DNA of 13,843 bases, from the NCBI GenBank assembly GCA_002348365.1, contig DEBC01000067.1:7233-21075 (forward strand). The letters run 5' to 3'. This document shows, piece by piece, positions 1-6,196 of this stretch (positions within the stretch are counted from its first letter, which is position 1; each line of letters opens with the position of its first letter). The position numbers and the translations under genes are program-made. The stretch comes from Alphaproteobacteria bacterium UBA2966 (GTDB taxonomy: Bacteria; Pseudomonadota; Alphaproteobacteria; UBA2966). The notes under the pieces were generated by a model. The model was given only the letters and a program-made list of their open reading frames with translations, was not told where the DNA came from and ran no database searches.

Positions 1-33
1 GGCGGAACCAAGTTTGATTCAGGGAGAAGATAT

Positions 34-807
34 ATGTCGATCCAGGCCGTTCAATCGCCAAAGTCCATTCGCGACAGTGTGTCGGAAGCGGAATGGGAGG
101 CGCGGGTTCTACTAGCGGCGGCATATCGGATCACCGCCATGCAGGGATGGACCTACCTTGGGGCCTCTCATATCTCCGCGCGGGTGCCGGGGGAGGACAA
201 CACGTTCCTTCTCAACCCACACGGCGTGTTCTTCGAGGAGGTCACGGCATCCAGCCTGATCAAGGTCGACTTTGAAGGCAACCAGCTGACCGAGTCGGAC
301 TTCAAGGTGAACCCCGCCGGGTTCACAATTCACAGTGGGGTTCTCGCTGGCCGCCCGGATGTTAATTCGGTGATGCATACGCACACCCGCGCTGGCATGG
401 CGATCTCCGCTATCGATTGCAGGCTGCTCACGATCGACCAGCAATCCTGTCGTTTTCACAACCGGATCGGCTATCACCCGTTCGAGGGTATCGCCCACGA
501 TCTCAGCGAGGGGGAACGCCTCATCCGGGACTTGGGACCGCACCATGTGATGATTCTGCAGAATCATGGCCTGTTGACGGCGGGCCTGACGATCCAGCAC
601 ACGGTTCAGCTGATGTTCTATCTCGAAACATGTAGTCAGGTTCAGATCGACGCCATGTCGACGGGGGCGAAGCTTCTGGAAGTTCCGGAGGATGTGGCAG
701 AGCATACCGCCAAGCAGTTCGAGGCGTATGGTCCAGGGCATTCCGCACGAGATTTTGCAGGTCTCATGCGCCGGGCCGAGCGCGCCGATCCATCCTTCAA
801 GGATTGA
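34..807 (+). CDS. Class II aldolase/adducin family protein
   Basis: A 257-residue protein of the class II (zinc-dependent) aldolase/adducin family, whose members cleave or decarboxylate hydroxy-oxo acids and sugar phosphates in the cytoplasm. The zinc site is visible: H115 and H117 in the HTHT motif and H178 in the QNHGLL motif. E68 or E69 in the NPHGVFFEE stretch sits where the family has its catalytic acid. Length is normal for the family. The ATG has a good ribosome binding site (AGGGAG at 21-26, seven bases upstream). The substrate cannot be read from sequence. Beside ring-hydroxylating oxygenases, a 4-hydroxy-2-oxo acid aldolase role or a similar lower-pathway step is reasonable inference. 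The family call is secure; the pathway role is not. Confidence 0.9.
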   Translation: MSIQAVQSPKSIRDSVSEAEWEARVLLAAAYRITAMQGWTYLGASHISARVPGEDNTFLLNPHGVFFEEVTASSLIKVDFEGNQLTESDFKVNPAGFTIHSGVLAGRPDVNSVMHTHTRAGMAISAIDCRLLTIDQQSCRFHNRIGYHPFEGIAHDLSEGERLIRDLGPHHVMILQNHGLLTAGLTIQHTVQLMFYLETCSQVQIDAMSTGAKLLEVPEDVAEHTAKQFEAYGPGHSARDFAGLMRRAERADPSFKD

Positions 808-951
808 TCCCCATTCAGCTGAAGACGGTGATGCGACCAAGCCTGGCTAGTCGCTGATGGCAGGACTGTGCGCTCTTTTCGGCTGGTCTTGACCTGGAAC
901 CAGGCACACAGTGAGCGCTCTTTGGACATGGGCGCGGCGTGATTTAGTCAC

Positions 952-1695
952 ATGTCAGAGCTAATCGCCGATTTCTTCACAGTGCAGTTCGCCGTCGCGA
1001 TCGGCATCGCGCTGATGGGCGGGACGATTTTCGGATTCGCTGGTTTCGCGGCGGGACTCAGCATGGTGCCGCTCTTGGCCTGGGTCTATGACCCACCGAC
1101 AGCCCTTGCCATCGTCGGAATGGCTGTTGCCATCGGCGCCGCCCAATTGCTGCCGCACGGCATACGTAACGCCGACTGGGCCACTGTGGGCCCAATTCTG
1201 CTTGCTGCCTTGATCGGTGTGCCATGCGGCACCGTCACGCTGCTGATCAGCGAGCCGGAGACGGTAAGGCGCGTGATCGGCGGCTTACTCGTCGTGTTCG
1301 CGCTGATCATGTTGTCCGGATGGACCTATAACGGTCCGCGAAACCTGATGACGAACTTGTTCGTCGGCGTCTCCAGCGGTGCCCTCAGCGGATTCATGTC
1401 GGGTGGCGGATCGATCGTCAGTTCGTACTTCATCTCGTGGCCGGGAAGCGTAACCCAGACTCGGGCCAACATTTACATGGTGACCTACAGCCTGGCTGTG
1501 CTGATGGCCGGAGCGCTGATCATCGCCGGCACCGTCAGCCTGACGACCGTGACCCGTATGCTTGCGCTGCTGATCCCCTATTCTCTCGGGGTATGCTTGG
1601 GCTCTCTGCTCGTAAGAGGAGCTTCCCATACGACTTACCGCCGATTTGTGCTCTGGCTCCTTATGGGCATCGGCCTCAGCGCACTGACGTTGTAA
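952..1695 (+). CDS. TauE/SafE family anion exporter (membrane protein)
   Basis: A 247-residue, very hydrophobic protein of the TauE/SafE (DUF81) family, an inner-membrane permease family linked to export of sulfite, sulfoacetate and other organic anions. About eight membrane segments can be drawn. The two halves show the family's internal repeat: a glycine-rich GGTIFGFAGFAAG near residues 23-35 and SGALSGFMSGGGS near 142-154. The ATG is the only sensible start, because an in-frame TGA lies 12 bases upstream; the ribosome binding site is weak. It follows the aldolase by 144 bases and converges with the first Rieske gene, leaving 18 bases between them. Family members next to desulfonating enzymes usually remove sulfite. 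That role is inference here, since many homologues are uncharacterised. Confidence 0.85.
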   Translation: MSELIADFFTVQFAVAIGIALMGGTIFGFAGFAAGLSMVPLLAWVYDPPTALAIVGMAVAIGAAQLLPHGIRNADWATVGPILLAALIGVPCGTVTLLISEPETVRRVIGGLLVVFALIMLSGWTYNGPRNLMTNLFVGVSSGALSGFMSGGGSIVSSYFISWPGSVTQTRANIYMVTYSLAVLMAGALIIAGTVSLTTVTRMLALLIPYSLGVCLGSLLVRGASHTTYRRFVLWLLMGIGLSALTL

Positions 1696-1713
1696 GGATA
1701 GGTGCCGCGCGAA

Positions 1714-2928
1714 CTACTCAGCGGCAACGGCCGGCATCTCATTGAATGGATCCGCGGCGCTGCGGCCCATCATCCGGCTCCACTCGGCGAAGTAGTGGCG
1801 GATGCAGACCTCACTGTGGGGTGTTTCTTCCTCGCGGCCGTGCAGGATGTAGGGACTGCCGCGCCCATGATTGAGACCGATGGACTGGCCCACGATGGCG
1901 ATGAAGTCCTCAGGCAGGTTGCGCCCGAAAGGTCCCCAGAATGAGTTGTAGTCGCGCATGCGTTCGCGGCGGACCTCGTCCGAATCGCCCTTGATGCCGT
2001 ATCCCCGGAACTCGACGATGGTCTCCTCGGGCCCAAGCGGCACCATGGTGTCGATGCGCAGCGCCGGCGGCCGCATGTTGTAGGTCACCGTGGGGAACAG
2101 GTTCAGCAGCTTGTGAAGGTTGGCTTCACCCCCTGGCCAGCCCATCTCCCGCCGAATGTCAGTCCCTTTTTCGATGTTCTTGTAGCTGTTGACCGAGGGA
2201 TCGGCCGTGACGTGGCCGTGGACGTGCATGTGATACTGGCGGTCCAGGTATCCCGGCTGGCCCATCGCGATCAGGCGGTTCTGACGGTGCAGGAACTCGT
2301 GATAGAGGTCGCGGTTTGTGTCATGCCAGAGCTTGTAGTTCGTCGGCACGATCGTCTTGTGGTAGCACATGATTTCCAGCGGTGCCGTGCTCAGTTCGCC
2401 CTGCAGGAAATCGATTGAATCTCCGAGGAACTCGCTCAAGGGTTCACAGTCATCGTCCACGTTGACCCAGACGAACCCACCCATGTCGATCTCAGACTTC
2501 ACCGCACGAAGGCCTACATCCTTCTTGGACAGGCGGTCCTGGAACCCTTCTTTCTCGCGCGTGATCTCGACGCAATTGCCCTTGGTATCGAATGACCACA
2601 GGTGAAAGATGCAGGTGAGGCGCTTGGCATTTCCGGACGGCTCAAATGCGATGACGTTCCCGCGGTGGGGACACTGGTTGTAGAAGACGCGGATCTTCAT
2701 GTCCTTGCCGCGCACGACCAGCAGTTCCTTGCCGCCCATGTGCTGGCAGCGCCGGTAGTCATAGGCGTTGGGCACCTCGCTCTCGTGGCACACGATCGCC
2801 CAGACCTTGTCGAAGATCTTCTCCCGTTCCTCTTCGAACAGCGACTGATCCGTATAGACCCGGGGATCTACATAATGCGTGGGCGGTAGGTTGGGTCTCG
2901 ATTCCCACTGTGTCCCTGTACGTGGCAT
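1714..2928 (-). CDS. Rieske ring-hydroxylating oxygenase alpha subunit (paralogue 1)
   Basis: Large (catalytic) subunit of a Rieske non-heme iron oxygenase, 404 residues, the size of the terephthalate/salicylate-hydroxylase type. The [2Fe-2S] ligands are C86-P-H88 and C106-I-F-H109 (CXH-X17-CX2H). In the catalytic domain, D207 is the likely bridging acid between the two metal centres, H210 and H214 the likely iron histidines, and D341 in the LPED stretch the likely iron carboxylate. The enzyme would take electrons from a ferredoxin or reductase, not in this window, and hydroxylate an aromatic or related substrate. The gene is last in a probable operon, 30 bases after the beta subunit. The start has AGGA 9-12 bases upstream. 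It matches paralogue 2 without gaps. Substrate unknown. Confidence 0.93.
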   Translation of the reverse strand: MPRTGTQWESRPNLPPTHYVDPRVYTDQSLFEEEREKIFDKVWAIVCHESEVPNAYDYRRCQHMGGKELLVVRGKDMKIRVFYNQCPHRGNVIAFEPSGNAKRLTCIFHLWSFDTKGNCVEITREKEGFQDRLSKKDVGLRAVKSEIDMGGFVWVNVDDDCEPLSEFLGDSIDFLQGELSTAPLEIMCYHKTIVPTNYKLWHDTNRDLYHEFLHRQNRLIAMGQPGYLDRQYHMHVHGHVTADPSVNSYKNIEKGTDIRREMGWPGGEANLHKLLNLFPTVTYNMRPPALRIDTMVPLGPEETIVEFRGYGIKGDSDEVRRERMRDYNSFWGPFGRNLPEDFIAIVGQSIGLNHGRGSPYILHGREEETPHSEVCIRHYFAEWSRMMGRSAADPFNEMPAVAAE

Positions 2929-2958
2929 TGCTAGGATCCTACGACTGATACGATGGTA

Positions 2959-3534
2959 TTAGAACGGGATGAGGGAGCCGGTTTCGCCGAGCATGCGGGT
3001 ATCCAGGCGCACCTCGCGGCTCAGCAATGACGCTTTCCCACCTTCCAGCGCCACTGTATCGAAATATTTGGCAACGCTCAAAAGCTCGGTAACGCCGCCG
3101 TCCTTGGCCGTATTGAAGACCTGCAGGCCCGAAACCACCGACGCGCGCGTGTCATTGGCGCTGTAATCGATGGTGTAGACGCTGAGGTGGCGGGACATCG
3201 TGAGGCGCAAAAAGTGGTCGCTGGCGTGCAGTGGCAGCACGTCGAGCAAGGTCTTCATACCCATCTTGTCGTGGTCCAACCAGATGATGTCCTTGCGTAG
3301 CTCTGGACTGTAGGTCGTGATCGTGTATTGGAAGTCCTCGTGACACAGATCCAAATAGCTATTGAAGTCGTACGCATCCATTGTCAGACAGGTGCGCGCG
3401 ATCAACTCGCGGACTGCTTTCTCTCGCTCGAACAGGGTCTCGAACCTGAACTCCACCTTCTTCTTAAGGGTGGGTTTCGCCGCCGCGGCTGACTTGCTGC
3501 GCGGTTTCTTCGTTGCGGTCTTGGTTGTTGCCAT
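2959..3534 (-). CDS. Ring-hydroxylating oxygenase beta subunit
   Basis: Small subunit of a Rieske oxygenase, 191 residues, with the NTF2-like (cystatin-like) fold of the family from about residue 32 onward. Recognisable parts are the helical ARTCLTMDAYDFNSYLDLC opening, the central SRHLSVYTID strand and the C-terminal SREVRLDTRMLG stretch. Beta subunits are structural in alpha3-beta3 hexamers and do not bind the metals. The first 26 residues are unusual: a lysine- and alanine-rich tail with eight lysines, one arginine and no acidic residue, absent from typical beta subunits. The start has GAGGAC as ribosome binding site. The gene lies 35 bases after alpha paralogue 2 and 30 before alpha paralogue 1, so one beta apparently serves at least two alphas. 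Confidence 0.85.
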   Translation of the reverse strand: MATTKTATKKPRSKSAAAAKPTLKKKVEFRFETLFEREKAVRELIARTCLTMDAYDFNSYLDLCHEDFQYTITTYSPELRKDIIWLDHDKMGMKTLLDVLPLHASDHFLRLTMSRHLSVYTIDYSANDTRASVVSGLQVFNTAKDGGVTELLSVAKYFDTVALEGGKASLLSREVRLDTRMLGETGSLIPF

Positions 3535-3569
3535 CTGGTCGTCCTCGATCGTGAGCTGATGTTCGAAGA

Positions 3570-4784
3570 TTATTCCGCGGCGACAGCGGCTTGCTCATTG
3601 AATGGATCCGCTGCACTGCGTCCCATGCGTTTGCTCCACTCGCTGTAGTAGTGTCGCAGGCAGATATCGTCGTGGGCTCCATTCTCTTCTCTGCCGTGCA
3701 AAATGTATGAATTATCGCGCCCCGTTTTAATCGCCATCATCTGACCTACGACGGCGATCTGATCCTCGGACAGATTGCGTCCGAATGGCCCCCAGACAGC
3801 GTTGTGATCGCAGAAGCGTTCGGCGCGTTCCGCCGGCGTATCTCCCTTTATGCCGAGCCCGCGGTATTCGATGATCGTCTTGTCGGGCCCGAGTGGAACC
3901 ATCGTATCGATGCGTAGTGCAGGAGGCCGGAGATTGAAGGTCATCGTCGGGAACAGATCACTGAACTTGTGAATCGTGTCCCCGCCACCGGGCCATCCCA
4001 GCTTTCTCTGTTCTCCCCCATAACCTTCGTAGGCATCATAGCGTGTGTCCATCGGATCGGCGCTCATGTGGCCGTTGCCGAAGATATGGTAGAGGCGATC
4101 GAAATAACCGGGCTGCATCACTGCGACCATGCGGTTATGGCGATGGAGATACTCGTGGTACAGCTCGCGGTTGGTGTCGTGCCACAGCTTGTAGTTCGAA
4201 GGCACAATTGCCTTGTGGTAGCTGATGATCTCAAGTGGCTTCGTAGAAAATTCGTGCTGGAAGCAATCGAGAGAACCATCGATGAATTCCTCCAGCGGAC
4301 CGCAGTCGTCGTCAACATTGACCCATACGAACCCGCCCGCGCTTAAATCGGTTTTCACTTCACGCAGTCCCACATCTTTCTTGGACAGGCGATCCTGAAA
4401 CCCCTCCTTCTCACGTGTTATCTCGACGCAGTTGCCTTTTGTGTCGAATGACCACAGGTGGAAAATGCAGGTCAGCCGCTTGGCATTTCCGGACGGCTCG
4501 AATGCGATCACATTCCCCCGGTGCGGGCATTGGTTGTAGAACGTGCGAATCTTCATGTCCTTGCCACGGATGACCAGTAATTCCTTGCCGCTCATGTGTT
4601 GGCAACGCCGGAAGTCGTAGGCGTTCGGCACTTCACTCTCGTGGCAAACGAGGGACCACACCTTTTCGAAGATTTTTTCCTGCTCCTCCTCGAAAAGCGT
4701 TTGGTCAGTGTAAATTCGTGAGTCGACGTAGTGGGTCGGCGGAAGACTGGGTGTCCGTCCCCATTGGGTGGCGCTTTGAGGCAT
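3570..4784 (-). CDS. Rieske ring-hydroxylating oxygenase alpha subunit (paralogue 2)
   Basis: A 404-residue catalytic subunit, aligning gaplessly with paralogues 1 and 3. Rieske ligands are C86-P-H88 and C106-I-F-H109. In the catalytic domain E207 stands where most family members have the bridging aspartate, followed by H210 and H214; D341 (LSED) is the likely iron carboxylate. Residues 82-141 are identical to paralogue 1. The remaining C-terminal part is about 62% identical to paralogue 1 and 64% to paralogue 3 (hand counts). It is the first gene of the probable operon alpha 2, beta, alpha 1. Its ribosome binding site is weak. It diverges from the enolase gene across a 94-base AT-rich gap that contains a TATAAT on this strand. 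Substrate unknown. Confidence 0.93.
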   Translation of the reverse strand: MPQSATQWGRTPSLPPTHYVDSRIYTDQTLFEEEQEKIFEKVWSLVCHESEVPNAYDFRRCQHMSGKELLVIRGKDMKIRTFYNQCPHRGNVIAFEPSGNAKRLTCIFHLWSFDTKGNCVEITREKEGFQDRLSKKDVGLREVKTDLSAGGFVWVNVDDDCGPLEEFIDGSLDCFQHEFSTKPLEIISYHKAIVPSNYKLWHDTNRELYHEYLHRHNRMVAVMQPGYFDRLYHIFGNGHMSADPMDTRYDAYEGYGGEQRKLGWPGGGDTIHKFSDLFPTMTFNLRPPALRIDTMVPLGPDKTIIEYRGLGIKGDTPAERAERFCDHNAVWGPFGRNLSEDQIAVVGQMMAIKTGRDNSYILHGREENGAHDDICLRHYYSEWSKRMGRSAADPFNEQAAVAAE

Positions 4785-4833
4785 GTGTCGATCGCCCGTT
4801 TCAGTTAGGTCACTTTTCCTAATCTATCATTTT

Positions 4834-4839
4834 ATTATA
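4834..4839 (-). promoter_or_regulatory. Candidate -10 box for the alpha 2-beta-alpha 1 operon
   Basis: The divergent gap 4785-4878 has an AT-rich core (about 4821-4841) unlike the surrounding GC-rich DNA. On the minus strand it reads TATAAT, a perfect sigma-70 -10 box, which would give a leader of roughly 40 bases before the ATG at 4784. No good -35 box is seen at 16-18 bases; TGTGCT at 18 bases is weak. On the plus strand an overlapping TATATT (4836-4841) could serve the enolase gene. An activator-dependent divergent promoter would fit, but no operator was identified. Confidence 0.4.
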
Positions 4840-4878
4840 TTCGGGGACGTAGGACTAAGCACAGGGCTGAATGTGATA

Positions 4879-6072
4879 ATGAAAATCAAGGGCGTAAAAA
4901 CCTTCATCCTTCGTCAGGATATCGGGGACAAGGCCTTTTATTCGTCGCAGGCGCGATTCTCCGTCCGTAGCAGCATGATCGTCCGCATCGAAACCGATGA
5001 CGGCACTGTGGGCTGGGGAGAAGCCGGTCAGTACGGCCCGCCCGAGCCACCCGCTGCCTGCATCGACGAGGTTCTGGCGCCGCAGCTCATCGGTCGCCGC
5101 GCCGACGAACCGGTTCGGGTGTTCGATGACCTCTACGCCTTTTGCCGCGATTTTGGCCAGAAAGGCCCATACATCGAGGCGTTGAGCGCCGTCGATATCG
5201 CGCTTTGGGATATCTGGGGCCAATCGCTTGGCCGTCCGGTTCACGCCTTGATGGGCGGCGCGGTCAGGGACCGCGTCGCAGCCTATGGTACCGGCTGCTA
5301 TTACCCGGATTTCTTCACAGATACGGACCGCATGCTAAAGGCTTTGGCTGATGAGACGGCCGCTCTTGCAAAGACCGGTCTGACGGCGATGAAGGTGAAG
5401 ATCGGCCTCGTGCCGGTCGAAGTTGATGTGGAGCGCCTTTCAATCGTACGTGGGGCGTTTGGGCCTGGCTTTCCCCTCATGGCTGATGCAAACCATGCCT
5501 ATAACGCGGCCACGGCCATTCGTATGGGTCGTGCTCTGGAGGCCGAGAAATTTCTGTGGTTCGAAGAGCCGGTCGTCCCCGAGGATCGGGATGGATACCG
5601 GAGAGTCCGCGCCGCCCTTGACGTCCCCATCGCGGGCGGCGAGTGCGAATACACGCGGTATGGTTTCCGCGATCTGATCGGGGAAGGTTGCGTCGATATT
5701 GCCCAGCCGGATATCTGCTGTGCTGGCGGTTTCAGCGAGTTGCAGAAGATTGTCGCGATAGCCACGAGCCATGGCGTGATGACCGTGCCGCATGTGTGGG
5801 GGTCGGGCATTGCCGTGGCGGCGGCGCTCCAGGCCATCGCGACGTTGCCCTTGGTACCGCACACCGCCGTAGGGGTGCCTCTTCAGAACGAGCCAGTGAT
5901 CGAATTCGACCGCTCGCCAAATCCCATTCGCGACGAATTGCTCGAAACGCCCTTCACACTGGAAGACGGTTGCCTTCCCGTGCCCCAGGGGCCGGGCCTG
6001 GGGGTCGTCGTCAACGAGTCCAAGCTCGAGGAGTTCACAAATTATCCCTCCCCCGGGATCGGGGGAGGATAG
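4879..6072 (+). CDS. Mandelate racemase/muconate lactonizing family enolase
   Basis: A 397-residue enolase-superfamily protein of the mandelate racemase group, which abstracts the alpha proton of a carboxylate and then racemises or dehydrates. Every key position is the mandelate racemase residue plus eight: K172 and K174 (KVK), metal ligands D203, E229 and E255, and the D278-H305 dyad. The racemase Glu317 equivalent is a leucine; E342 in the IEF motif matches the acid of sugar-acid dehydratases, so a dehydratase role is more likely than mandelate racemisation. The frame is open up to 4783, but MKIKGVKTF is the family N-terminus. GTG at 4873, with AGGG six bases upstream, is an alternative start. 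The last codons (PSPGIGGG) are encoded by a palindromic repeat, probably an added tail. It converges with alpha paralogue 3. Confidence 0.92.
   Translation: MKIKGVKTFILRQDIGDKAFYSSQARFSVRSSMIVRIETDDGTVGWGEAGQYGPPEPPAACIDEVLAPQLIGRRADEPVRVFDDLYAFCRDFGQKGPYIEALSAVDIALWDIWGQSLGRPVHALMGGAVRDRVAAYGTGCYYPDFFTDTDRMLKALADETAALAKTGLTAMKVKIGLVPVEVDVERLSIVRGAFGPGFPLMADANHAYNAATAIRMGRALEAEKFLWFEEPVVPEDRDGYRRVRAALDVPIAGGECEYTRYGFRDLIGEGCVDIAQPDICCAGGFSELQKIVAIATSHGVMTVPHVWGSGIAVAAALQAIATLPLVPHTAVGVPLQNEPVIEFDRSPNPIRDELLETPFTLEDGCLPVPQGPGLGVVVNESKLEEFTNYPSPGIGGG
6047..6068. repeat. REP-like palindrome overlapping the enolase 3' end
   Basis: An inverted repeat with perfect 8-base arms, CCTCCCCC and GGGGGAGG, around GGGATC. 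It lies within the last codons of the enolase gene, just before its TAG at 6070-6072. It resembles the palindrome at 6138-6159 and the GC-rich intergenic hairpins common in alphaproteobacteria. No T-run follows, so a simple intrinsic terminator is unlikely; mRNA 3'-end protection or a REP element fits better. Confidence 0.7.
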
Positions 6073-6112
6073 GCCCGATCAAGAGCCGAGAGGCGCACAG
6101 GAGTTTCAGGTG

Positions 6113-6130
6113 GGGGCGAAAAATCGCCCC
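6113..6130. repeat. Short GC-rich hairpin between convergent genes
   Basis: A perfect 7-base inverted repeat, GGGGCGA and TCGCCCC, with an AAAA loop, in the gap between the convergent enolase and alpha paralogue 3. Together with the palindromes at 6047-6068 and 6138-6159 it makes a compact cluster of three stem-loops within about 115 bases. It may act in transcription termination from either side or be part of a composite repeat. Confidence 0.6.
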
Positions 6131-6137
6131 TCCCTTA

Positions 6138-6159
6138 CCCTCCCCGAACTCGGGGAGGG
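6138..6159. repeat. REP-like palindrome, candidate bidirectional terminator
   Basis: An inverted repeat with perfect 10-base arms, CCCTCCCCGA and TCGGGGAGGG, separated by AC. It is the strongest stem-loop seen in the window and lies 38 bases from the 3' end of alpha paralogue 3. It shares the CCTCCCC/GGGGAGG core with 6047-6068. On the plus strand ATTCGATTTGGG follows, which is only weakly T-rich. It could terminate or stabilise both converging transcripts. Confidence 0.7.
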
Positions 6160-6196
6160 GATTCGATTTGGGTAGTCGAAGGAGAGTGGGCTAAGC

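Noticed and set aside
112..840. Long minus-strand open frame opposite the aldolase gene
   Set aside because: It is antisense to a clear class II aldolase with intact zinc motifs; its translation has no recognisable motif and looks like a GC-driven shadow.
889..917. TTGACC at 889-894 as a -35 box for the exporter gene
   Set aside because: The hexamer is good, but the 16-18 base window downstream (GTGAGCGC region) contains nothing like a -10 box.
1696..1713. Terminator between the converging exporter and alpha 1 genes
   Set aside because: The 18-base gap has no stem-loop or T-run.
4783..4878. N-terminal extension of the enolase to the ATG at 4783
   Set aside because: It would overlap the divergent alpha 2 start and its promoter, and adds 32 residues that enolase-superfamily proteins do not have.
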